Position numbers and translations under genes: made by a program. Positions 6,845-13,064 of a stretch of DNA of 14,323 nucleotides are shown here, one piece after another. The notes beneath the pieces are model-generated. The model did no database searches. It saw nothing but the letters and a program-made list of their open reading frames with translations, and had not been told where the DNA came from. The first letter of the stretch is position 1; every line of letters starts with the position of its first letter. The stretch spans positions 1-14,323 of the forward strand of contig CAAGJS010000307.1 of the NCBI GenBank assembly GCA_900770275.1. Direction: 5' to 3'. This DNA is from Erysipelotrichaceae bacterium. Lineage in GTDB: Bacteria > Bacillota_I > Bacilli_A > Erysipelotrichales > Erysipelotrichaceae.

Positions 6845-7420
6845 ATGGGGGAAAAGAAACGAAAATCGGATCATTTCCCGTTCCCGGATCATGATCTTGC
6901 GATGAAGGAGCTTTCCTACGATCCCTGCTATAAGAAAATACCTGTGGAGGATCGTAAGCCGATTACGGAGAAAGCATGGGCAAGAGGAGAAGCTGCGGCA
7001 AAGGAAACATTCGAGCAGTTTCATGGAAGCTATGACTTCTTCACAATCTGCCGGGAAAGCGGACTGACGCTGAAGGAAAAGAACATCGACTTCGTTTCCG
7101 GGAACCAGCGCTATTTCAGTGACTATGTGTCTGGAAAAAAGGAGGTCAACCTTTACCTGAAGTCCATTGAGCTGTGGGCAAAGGAGAACTCTCTTGACCT
7201 GAAATCGGCTGAGAATCTGATCCTGAGCCATGAGTACTATCATTTCCTGGAATGGACGAAGCTTGGTCTGACGTCGCGGCTCTACCAGGTTCCGATGATT
7301 CAGGCCGGGAAAGTAAAGATCGGTCATACTGGCATCCGTGCCCTGAGTGAAATCGGAGCCCATGCCTTCGCAAGAACCTATCGTGATCTCTGGCAGACCA
7401 TGCAGGAAAAGAATAAATAG
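6845..7420 (+). CDS. Small HExxH putative zinc metallopeptidase-like protein
   Basis: The protein has 191 residues and I do not recognise it as a named family. LILSHEYYHFLEW (125-137) contains HEYYH (129-133), the zinc-binding HExxH motif on a hydrophobic helix. ALSEIGAHAFARTYRDL (166-182) supplies a conserved-looking E169 about 36 residues later, resembling the ExEAxxFA helix of ImmA/IrrE-type (DUF955) and minigluzincin proteins, where that glutamate is the third zinc ligand. There is no signal peptide, so it is cytoplasmic. It starts 3 bp after the HyuA-like stop, with only GGA upstream, so translation is probably coupled. It may process or assemble the HyuA-like partner, hydrolyse a small-molecule product, or cleave the operon regulator. 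The peptidase-like fold is inferred from motifs alone. Confidence 0.75.
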   Translation: MGEKKRKSDHFPFPDHDLAMKELSYDPCYKKIPVEDRKPITEKAWARGEAAAKETFEQFHGSYDFFTICRESGLTLKEKNIDFVSGNQRYFSDYVSGKKEVNLYLKSIELWAKENSLDLKSAENLILSHEYYHFLEWTKLGLTSRLYQVPMIQAGKVKIGHTGIRALSEIGAHAFARTYRDLWQTMQEKNK

Positions 7421-7428
7421 GCGCATGA

Positions 7429-7468
7429 AAAACGGCACATCTGTGTGTATTGACAGGTGTGCCGTTTT
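7429..7468. terminator. Bidirectional rho-independent terminator between convergent operons
   Basis: AAAACGGCACATCTGT (7429-7444) pairs with ACAGGTGTGCCGTTTT (7453-7468) over 16 bp with one G-U, closing an 8-base loop. The T run is TTTT on the plus strand and TTTTT on the minus strand. It lies 8 bp after the HExxH gene stop and 7 bp beyond the rRNA methyltransferase stop, so it ends both operons. Confidence 0.92.
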
Positions 7469-7475
7469 AATGCTC

Positions 7476-8864
7476 CTATTTCGATGCACTGCTTTTTTCT
7501 TTAGCGTGCTTGTGCTTGCGCTTGATTGTCTTTCCTGGCTTATGGTCAATCGTACCGCGGCGCTGCAGGACGGTAATGCTTTCGACAAGCGGGGTGTTGG
7601 GGAAGAGGTCGAAGGGGATGATGGTCTTCACCTCATAGTTCTTCTTCAGCTCGTCAAGGTTTCTTGATAACGTTGCCGGATTGCAGGAGACATAGACAAG
7701 GCGGGGGATCCTGGCATCTTCGACAGCCTGTAACATCGCATCGTCCATGCCGCTGCGAGGCGGATCAAGAAGCAGCGTATCAATATGATGATGGCCAGCA
7801 GCTTCTTTAAGACCTTCCGCGGCATCAGCGCACTGGAAGTGAACATGATCCTGGCAGTCGTTGAGCTCTGCATTTTCATTGGCGCATTGGATTGCGTCCG
7901 GCACCGCTTCGATACCGATGATGCAGTCGGCCTTATCCCTGGCAAGCAGACTCATTGCCCCGATGCCGCAGTACGCCTCCACAAGAACGTGGCAGCGATC
8001 CACCTTACTGACCGCCATCGTATACAGTGCTTCGGCCTGCTTTGTGTTGAGCTGGAAGAAAGATGCGGGAGGTAATTTCATTGGAATATCGCAGATGGAT
8101 ATCTGCAAAGACGAATCACCATAGAGCGTCTTTGGTTCACTGCCGAAGAAGCCGGCATCCTTGCGCGCCGTATTGATGCTTTGGTGGATAGAAGAGAGGC
8201 CTGCTTTTGCAAGATCATTGATGACATCTTCCGGGATCGTCTCCTTCCCGGTGATCAGAGTGAGCTGACTCTTACCCGCCATCGTTCGCAGTACGATACT
8301 GCGGACGCCTGTGTGCGTCCTGGCGTCATAGGCATGCATGTGATGGGCGTTGAGTACCGCCAGGACGCGGCTTCTCAATGTCTCAAGCTGTTCTTCATGG
8401 ACCAGGCAGCCATCGGTGTCACAGAAATGGTTGGTGCCTGGCTGGTACATGCCGCTGAGGAGCTTTCCTTTGTATTCCTGAATCGGCAGCTTGCACTGGT
8501 TGCGGTAATGAAGAAACGCCGGTGAAGGATGGATGTCACGGACGAGCTCTTTTGATGTATGGCTGTATTTCCAAAGTGCTTCAATGAGAAGATCGCGCTT
8601 GATCTTTAACTGTTCCGTGTACTCCATTTCAAGCAGGGGGCAGGCGCCGCAGCGGCTGGCATGCGGGCAGGGATTCTGGACGCGGAAAGGGGCCTTGGTG
8701 ATGATGTGCTTCAGCTTCGCGCGCATGTAGTTCGGCTTTTCTTCGATGATTTCCACTTCGGCTGTTTCCTCGGGGAAGACGCCGTCGCAGAACACAGGCT
8801 TACGGTCGATGTAGCCGATGCCTTCGCCGTTAATGCCGCATTTAACAAATTTCAGTTCAGTCAT
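7476..8864 (-). CDS. rlmD: 23S rRNA (uracil-C5)-methyltransferase, RlmD/RumA type
   Basis: This 462-residue cytoplasmic enzyme methylates C5 of a uridine in 23S rRNA with SAM. It begins with a short TRAM-like RNA-binding domain (1-57). Four cysteines that fit the [4Fe-4S] cluster follow: C66, C72 and C75 in CPHASRCGAC, and probably C153. The catalytic domain has SFFQLNTKQAEALY (268-281), the SAM loop VEAYCGIGAMSLLA (295-308), LLLDPPRSGMD (364-374) and the nucleophile C394 in VSCNPATLSRNL (392-403). A lysine/histidine-rich tail (about 440-462) is additional. The start lies 1 bp after the upstream gene's stop (TGATATG) and has no clear ribosome binding site, so it relies on coupling. Gram-positive paralogues may modify U747 as well as U1939 (RlmCD), so the exact site is uncertain; the family is not. 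Confidence 0.92.
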   Translation of the reverse strand: MTELKFVKCGINGEGIGYIDRKPVFCDGVFPEETAEVEIIEEKPNYMRAKLKHIITKAPFRVQNPCPHASRCGACPLLEMEYTEQLKIKRDLLIEALWKYSHTSKELVRDIHPSPAFLHYRNQCKLPIQEYKGKLLSGMYQPGTNHFCDTDGCLVHEEQLETLRSRVLAVLNAHHMHAYDARTHTGVRSIVLRTMAGKSQLTLITGKETIPEDVINDLAKAGLSSIHQSINTARKDAGFFGSEPKTLYGDSSLQISICDIPMKLPPASFFQLNTKQAEALYTMAVSKVDRCHVLVEAYCGIGAMSLLARDKADCIIGIEAVPDAIQCANENAELNDCQDHVHFQCADAAEGLKEAAGHHHIDTLLLDPPRSGMDDAMLQAVEDARIPRLVYVSCNPATLSRNLDELKKNYEVKTIIPFDLFPNTPLVESITVLQRRGTIDHKPGKTIKRKHKHAKEKSSASK

Positions 8865-8865
8865 A

Positions 8866-9975
8866 TCAGTTCAGGAATGCCAGATTCGGGTCGCTGCAGA
8901 AGTTATCGAGGCTGTAAATGAAATAGAGATCGGTCTGATCATCCAGAAGATCAGATACGTTTGCGCGGTAGTAGCGCAGATCAACCATCTGAATTTCGCT
9001 GTACTCCGTTGCCAGAAACGGCATCAGAATGTGTGCGTAGCTGTCTTTGACGATGACAGCCTTTTTATTTGTGTTCGTATTGGTTTTGATATCGACATAG
9101 GCGTGGTTGCCATCGACGTAGTAGGCATACTGGTCCTTAGTCGAAAGACGATCGGTGGAATAGAGACTGTCCGTCACCGTTGAGCCATCGTCGTAGGAAA
9201 CACTGACCTGCAGATCGATGCCGTCCGGATCGATTTCATAGATTGAATCCGGGGAAACCCAGAAGGCACCGGAACGCGAATACATCGTACCCTCAAAGCT
9301 GTTCGATACTTCCGTGTAGGTAAAGGCGTTCGGTATCTTGTTCAGAACCTGTGAGGCAATGGCGACATAGCCCTGATAGGCTCCTTTTTCATTCCAGTGA
9401 TGATCCGTCCTGTAGTACAGATTCGGAGACGGACTTGCCAGTTCCGTATAGTCAATGAAGGTTTGATCCGGGAACTTATGCTTGATTTCCTGCAGAAGCG
9501 CCTTCTGATCCACGTCACTTGCCCCGGCAGGAAGCTCGTTGGCGGCACCCCAGGCTGCAGTCGGAACCAGGAAGATATTGGCCTTGACATTGTGGTCTGT
9601 GCAGAATGTGTTGATCGTATCGATGTTTGCCTGCAGCGTCGTCTCGCTGACGGTCTGAAACTGCTGAACCAGGCGGCCGTCCTTGGCAAAGTAGACGCCG
9701 TTATTTTCAATGGCTCCGGTCGCCTTCTTGACGATGGCGTTGAGCTCGATCCATTTGTCACGATTCACAAAGTGGTCGCTGAACCATTTTTCAAACTGCT
9801 CATCGAAGTTTCCCGAGAAAAGAGATGCAGGTTCCGTCGAAGGCATCTGCTGCAGCGTACGGTTCTCATTCCAGGAAACCTCCGGTTTCTCGGCAAACAC
9901 ATTCATCACAGAGACAACGATCAGCCACGCCGAAGCGGCAAGAATCGTAAATGTACGTAAAGGTATTTTCTTCAT
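8866..9975 (-). CDS. DHHW/AlgJ-like SGNH-type protein, partner of the MBOAT O-acyltransferase
   Basis: This 369-residue protein has an uncleaved-looking N-terminal membrane anchor (about 8-28) and an extracytoplasmic domain. The motif YYRTDHHWNEKGAY (187-200) contains the DHHW signature (191-194), and IVKDSYAHILMPFL (308-321) contains the probable nucleophile S312; together they form the Ser/Asp/His set of AlgJ/AlgX/DltD-like acyltransferases. Such proteins take acyl groups delivered by an MBOAT membrane partner and place them on an exported polysaccharide or teichoic-acid-like polymer. The MBOAT gene ends 11 bp upstream. Its stop codon abuts the strong ribosome binding site (GGAGGTG) of this gene, which implies tight co-expression. 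The acceptor polymer is unknown. The rRNA methyltransferase gene follows 1 bp downstream. Confidence 0.85.
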   Translation of the reverse strand: MKKIPLRTFTILAASAWLIVVSVMNVFAEKPEVSWNENRTLQQMPSTEPASLFSGNFDEQFEKWFSDHFVNRDKWIELNAIVKKATGAIENNGVYFAKDGRLVQQFQTVSETTLQANIDTINTFCTDHNVKANIFLVPTAAWGAANELPAGASDVDQKALLQEIKHKFPDQTFIDYTELASPSPNLYYRTDHHWNEKGAYQGYVAIASQVLNKIPNAFTYTEVSNSFEGTMYSRSGAFWVSPDSIYEIDPDGIDLQVSVSYDDGSTVTDSLYSTDRLSTKDQYAYYVDGNHAYVDIKTNTNTNKKAVIVKDSYAHILMPFLATEYSEIQMVDLRYYRANVSDLLDDQTDLYFIYSLDNFCSDPNLAFLN

Positions 9976-9986
9976 TCAAACACCTC

Positions 9987-11384
9987 CTAGAAGCGGAAAT
10001 AGAGGAACGGATTGTAGCTGGAGCTGACGATGCTCGCGGTGCACAGCACAAAGGCAGCGATCACCAGCAGCGGCTCAATGATCCGTCCGATCTTTTTGTT
10101 CATGATGTTCAGCTTTGTTTTCGCAATCGGCGTCGCCGCGATGACACAGATAATCAGCAGCACCGCGTTATCGCGCAGATAGTACCAGGTCATACTGTTG
10201 GCAAAGGTTCCCGTAGAATTGAACATCATCGAAAGATAATGGAGCCCCTGCGAAAGATCCGTAAAGGCAAACAGAACCCATGCAATCATGACAATGAACA
10301 TCGTATAGATGCGGCCAACCCATTTTGGAAGATGGTTCAGACCCTTTAACAGAAACAGCTTCTCAACGATCAGCACTGCTCCATAGAACAGGCCCCACAG
10401 CACAAAGTTCCACGAAGCACCATGCCAGAATCCCGTCAGCATCCACACAATGAGAAGATTCAGGATCTGTCTTGGCAGACCTTTGCGGTTGCCGCCAAGA
10501 GGAATATACACATAGTCACGGAACCAGCTGGACAGGGAAATGTGCCATCTCCTCCAGAAGTCCGTCACTGATGTCGCAACATATGGATAGTTGAAGTTTT
10601 CCAGAAAATCGAAGCCCAGCAGCTTGCCAAGGCCGATCGCCATATCCGAATAGCCGGAGAAGTCAAAATAGATCTGGAGTGTGAAGCACAGAATGCCGAT
10701 CCATGCCGTGGCGGTCGACATCTGCGCATCCGGAAGAGAAGAGATGCTCTGATAGACGGCACCGACCGCATTGGCCAACAGAACCTTCTTGCACAGGCCG
10801 ATCAGAAAGCGGCGGATGCCGGCTTCCAGCTTTCTCGAAGAGACGCTGCGATCATCCAGCTGCCTGGCAATGTCAGTGTAGCGAACGATTGGGCCCGCAA
10901 TCAGCTGCGGAAACATCGTCACATAGGTACCAAACTTCAGGAAGGAGTGCTGCGCAGATGTCTCACCGCGGTAGAGATCAATCGGATAGCTCATCGCCTG
11001 GAAGGTATAGAAGCTGATGCCGATCGGCAGCGACAGCTTGAGAGGCTTCAGGGAAAGGCCGAGATGATTCAGATTTTCAACCACGAAGTCTGCATACTTG
11101 AAGATGCCGAGAATGACAAGGTTGATGACGATGGCCCAGGTCAGGATCTTTTTTGCCTTTGCCTGATCGTTGTTGTTCTGTGCCTTTTCAATCAACAGGC
11201 CGGCACCCCAGTTGAGGAAGATGGAACCTACCATGACAAAGACATAGCGCGGCTCGCCCCAGCCATAGAAAAAGAGACTGACAATAAAGAGAACCAGGTT
11301 CCGCCAGCGTATAGGAACCAGATAATACACCAGCAGAACGACTGGCAGATACGCATATAAAAATGTAAGACTGCTGAATACCAT
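9987..11384 (-). CDS. MBOAT-family O-acyltransferase (AlgI-like), membrane-bound
   Basis: This 465-residue integral membrane protein has about 11-12 hydrophobic segments. The family signature FWRRWHISLSSWFRDYVYIP (276-295) followed by LGGNR is intact, as is the catalytic histidine H321 in LTGFWHGASWNFVLWG (316-331). It moves an acyl (usually acetyl) group from a cytoplasmic donor across the membrane to an exported glycan, working with the DHHW-type protein encoded immediately downstream. Length matches AlgI/DltB-like proteins. DltB itself is less likely, because no dltA or dltC is near and the partner is DHHW-type. The ribosome binding site AAGGCAGG precedes ATG 11384, and an extended -10 promoter lies at 11409-11417. 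First gene of the three-gene minus-strand operon. Confidence 0.92.
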   Translation of the reverse strand: MVFSSLTFLYAYLPVVLLVYYLVPIRWRNLVLFIVSLFFYGWGEPRYVFVMVGSIFLNWGAGLLIEKAQNNNDQAKAKKILTWAIVINLVILGIFKYADFVVENLNHLGLSLKPLKLSLPIGISFYTFQAMSYPIDLYRGETSAQHSFLKFGTYVTMFPQLIAGPIVRYTDIARQLDDRSVSSRKLEAGIRRFLIGLCKKVLLANAVGAVYQSISSLPDAQMSTATAWIGILCFTLQIYFDFSGYSDMAIGLGKLLGFDFLENFNYPYVATSVTDFWRRWHISLSSWFRDYVYIPLGGNRKGLPRQILNLLIVWMLTGFWHGASWNFVLWGLFYGAVLIVEKLFLLKGLNHLPKWVGRIYTMFIVMIAWVLFAFTDLSQGLHYLSMMFNSTGTFANSMTWYYLRDNAVLLIICVIAATPIAKTKLNIMNKKIGRIIEPLLVIAAFVLCTASIVSSSYNPFLYFRF

Positions 11385-11387
11385 TGT

Positions 11388-11428
11388 TAACCTGCCTTAA
11401 ACGTAGAAATTATAGCAACCGCAGGTTA
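11388..11428. repeat. Inverted repeat TAACCTGC-N25-GCAGGTTA flanking the MBOAT promoter
   Basis: Perfect 8-bp arms (11388-11395 and 11421-11428) are 25 bp apart, so their centres are about three helical turns apart. They bracket the predicted -10 box and start site, and one arm overlaps the MBOAT ribosome binding site. The upstream arm would not be transcribed from that promoter, so it is better read as paired DNA-binding half-sites than as an RNA hairpin. Confidence 0.4.
11409..11417 (-). promoter_or_regulatory. Extended -10 promoter of the MBOAT/DHHW/rlmD operon
   Basis: The minus strand reads TGCTATAAT (11417-11409), a perfect TATAAT with a TG extension. No convincing -35 box is seen at 16-18 bp, as is common for extended -10 promoters. 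The predicted start is near 11402, leaving a leader of about 18 bases. Confidence 0.6.
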
Positions 11429-11482
11429 CCGGAAAATGAACAATTCCGAAAATAAAGAATAATAAAGGAAAAGAGATTGGAT

Positions 11483-11505
11483 TCGTGAGCAGGTGGAGAT
11501 CACGA
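11483..11505. repeat. Short inverted repeat TCGTGA-N11-TCACGA
   Basis: Perfect 6-bp arms (11483-11488 and 11500-11505) are separated by 11 bp. There is no T tract on either side, so it is not a terminator. A regulator site is possible, but arms of this length can occur by chance. Confidence 0.25.
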
Positions 11506-11590
11506 GTAAGAAAAAAGATCTGAAAAAACGGGATAAAACAAATACGCCGAAAAATGGGCAGATTCAGCACTCTTTTAGGTGAAATGCTAT

Positions 11591-11606
11591 ATGTAAGCGC
11601 CTACAT
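11591..11606. promoter_or_regulatory. cre-like (CcpA/LacI-family) operator upstream of the BMP transporter genes
   Basis: ATGTAAGCGCCTACAT has 5-bp perfect arms (ATGTA/TACAT) around a GCGC core. Its centre, TGTAAGCGCCTACA (11592-11605), fits the catabolite-responsive-element consensus TGWNANCGNTNWCA with one mismatch. It ends 5 bp before the -35 box, a position from which CcpA can either activate or interfere with initiation. Another LacI-family regulator could be the real ligand-responsive protein. Confidence 0.6.
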
Positions 11607-11611
11607 GCTAT

Positions 11612-11639
11612 TTGATTTAATGAAAAGACCATGTAAAAT
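11612..11639 (+). promoter_or_regulatory. Sigma-A promoter of the BMP transporter operon
   Basis: TTGATT (11612-11617), a 16-bp spacer and TAAAAT (11634-11639) form a good promoter with a predicted start near 11646. It lies directly downstream of the cre-like site. Confidence 0.65.
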
Positions 11640-11647
11640 GGACAATA

Positions 11648-11668
11648 GATGCAGGAAAACCTGACATC
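11648..11668 (+). other. Small hairpin at the 5' end of the BMP operon mRNA
   Basis: GATGCAGG (11648-11655) pairs with CCTG-A-CATC (11660-11668) with one bulged A and an AAAA loop. It begins within 1-2 bases of the predicted transcription start, where such hairpins can protect mRNA from 5'-end decay. It stops before the AAGGAGG ribosome binding site, which remains free. Confidence 0.4.
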
Positions 11669-11690
11669 CGTTCTTTAAGGAGGAACGAAA

Positions 11691-12914
11691 ATGAAAAAGG
11701 CATTCAGTATTGCAATGGCTGCACTGATGTCGCTGAGTCTGGCTGCATGCGGAAGCAGCAGCACGGCCGCTACATCTGCACCTGCTGAAAGCGCAGCTGC
11801 AGCATCTTCCGCAGCAAGCGACGCAGCAGCGACCACAACTGACATGAAGGTTGCGATGGTTACGGACTATGGCGATATTACTGACCAGTCCTTCAACCAG
11901 ACGACGTACGAAGCTTCGAAGGCTTGGTGCGCTGACAATGGATTAAGCGATGATTCCTTCAAGTATTACAAGCCGGCTTCGGATTCTGCGGCTGACCGTG
12001 ATGCGATGATCGATCAGGCTGTTGAAGACGGATTCAACGTAATCGTTCTTCCGGGCTTCGCATTTGCTCAGTCTGTCGTTGATGAAGCTGATATGTATCC
12101 GGATGTTAAGTTTGTTGTCCTCGATGTTGCGCAGGCCGATCTTGATTCTGCAAGCGGAACAACTGGCTGGAAGGCTGAAAACAATAACGTCTACAGCGCT
12201 GTTTACCATGAAGAAATCGCAGGCTATCTGGCAGGCTATGCAGCAGTCAAGATGGGCTATGAGAAGCTTGGCTACCTCGGCGGCATGGCAGTTCCGTCCG
12301 TTGTCCGTTATGGTACAGGTTTCGTTCAGGGCGCTGATGAAGCAGCTCAGGAACTTGGCAAGTCGAACATTGAAGTCAAGTATGCGTATGGCAACCAGTT
12401 CTTCGGCGATGCGGATATCACCGCTGCTATGGACACATGGTGCAGTGATGGTACCGAAGTCATCTTCGCAGCCGGCGGTTCGATCTATACTTCCGCAGCT
12501 GAAGCAGCAGCTAAGACCGGCGCTAAGATCATTGGCGTTGACGTTGATCAGGCAGCTACGATCGATGGCGCATATGGTGATGGCATCTGCATTACTTCCG
12601 CTATGAAGGGTCTGGCCGCTACGGTTAACACTCTGCTCACGGCTATCAAGGATGGTAAGTGGGATGAGTATGCTGGCAAGGTTGAGAACCTCGGCCTGGT
12701 TTCCGGCGATGATCCGACAGTCAACTATGTACAGCTGCCGATGGATTCCACTGTCTGGACAGATAGTTTCACCCAGGATGATTACAAGGCTCTTGTAAAG
12801 TCCATCTATGATGGTGATGTAACTGTTGATGATTCCGGTGACCTGCTGGCTACCGAAAACAAGTATGTTGGTCTTGGCAACGTTACAGTTGACTTCCAGG
12901 GCAACCTCAAGTAA
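11691..12914 (+). CDS. BMP-family ABC transporter substrate-binding lipoprotein (nucleoside type)
   Basis: This 407-residue protein begins with a lipoprotein signal (MKK...LSLAAC) with the lipidated cysteine at C20. A Ser/Ala/Thr-rich linker (21-50) tethers it to the outer face of the membrane. The mature domain starts with KVAMVTDYGDITDQSFNQ (52-69), the opening motif of BMP/Med/PnrA-like binding proteins, and has the Rossmann-like two-lobe pattern (VIVLPGFAF; VKFVVLD; LGYLGG; VIFAAGG; AKIIGVDVDQ). Family members bind purine nucleosides for import; riboflavin or other ligands are possible in some. A strong AAGGAGG ribosome binding site precedes ATG 11691. The cognate ATPase gene follows after an intercistronic terminator; permease genes are expected beyond the window. 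The cre-like site upstream suggests carbon-status control. Confidence 0.92.
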   Translation: MKKAFSIAMAALMSLSLAACGSSSTAATSAPAESAAAASSAASDAAATTTDMKVAMVTDYGDITDQSFNQTTYEASKAWCADNGLSDDSFKYYKPASDSAADRDAMIDQAVEDGFNVIVLPGFAFAQSVVDEADMYPDVKFVVLDVAQADLDSASGTTGWKAENNNVYSAVYHEEIAGYLAGYAAVKMGYEKLGYLGGMAVPSVVRYGTGFVQGADEAAQELGKSNIEVKYAYGNQFFGDADITAAMDTWCSDGTEVIFAAGGSIYTSAAEAAAKTGAKIIGVDVDQAATIDGAYGDGICITSAMKGLAATVNTLLTAIKDGKWDEYAGKVENLGLVSGDDPTVNYVQLPMDSTVWTDSFTQDDYKALVKSIYDGDVTVDDSGDLLATENKYVGLGNVTVDFQGNLK

Positions 12915-12938
12915 TTCCTGAAGTTTTCATGAAAAATG

Positions 12939-12971
12939 GCAGATCATAGGAAACTATGGTCTGCTTTTCTT
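12939..12971 (+). terminator. Intercistronic rho-independent terminator after the BMP lipoprotein gene
   Basis: GCAGATCATAG (12939-12949) pairs with CTATGGTCTGC (12954-12964), 11 bp with one G-U pair, closing a GAAA tetraloop, followed by TTTTCTT. It probably gives partial read-through so that the binding protein is made in excess over the ATPase and permeases. Confidence 0.85.
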
Positions 12972-12996
12972 GTTATGAAGATTCAGGGATTATAAA
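12970..12996 (+). promoter_or_regulatory. Weak candidate promoter for the ABC ATPase gene
   Basis: TTGTTA (12970-12975) and TATAAA (12991-12996) are separated by only 15 bp. It lies just after the terminator and 68 bp before the ATPase start. The short spacer makes it doubtful; read-through from the upstream gene could suffice. The rest of this 150-bp gap shows only a short direct repeat TTGTTTCA (13021-13028 and 13032-13039). Confidence 0.25.
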
Positions 12997-13064
12997 ATAG
13001 AGGAAGGCTTTATAGATTCATTGTTTCAGCTTTGTTTCAATCATTTCTCTTAGGAGGTACCATC

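Larger units (their letters stand above)
11385..11690. other. 306-bp divergent intergenic region
   Basis: This A-rich spacer separates the MBOAT operon (minus) from the BMP transporter operon (plus). It holds the extended -10 promoter for MBOAT, a long-spaced inverted repeat around it, a short TCGTGA/TCACGA inverted repeat, a cre-like site, the BMP-gene promoter and its 5' hairpin, all listed separately. I see no open frame with a ribosome binding site, tRNA or riboswitch in it; bases 11506-11590 show nothing recognisable. Confidence 0.7.

Noticed and set aside
6452..7588. Minus-strand open frame of 378 codons
   Set aside because: It spans two plus-strand genes, the bidirectional terminator and the end of rlmD in another frame; composition is not protein-like.
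11430..11456. CCGGAAAAT and CCGAAAATAA segments resembling the right arm of the 811/2270 operators
   Set aside because: They are in direct rather than inverted orientation and lack the left arm and the AAGTC spacer; an A-rich region gives such matches by chance.
11640..11690. Purine-type riboswitch ahead of the BMP lipoprotein gene
   Set aside because: The predicted leader is only about 45 bases and contains one small hairpin, too short for a purine aptamer plus expression platform.
13021..13039. Direct repeat TTGTTTCA, two copies
   Set aside because: Two 8-bp T-rich copies in a short intergenic gap are not enough to call a functional repeat.
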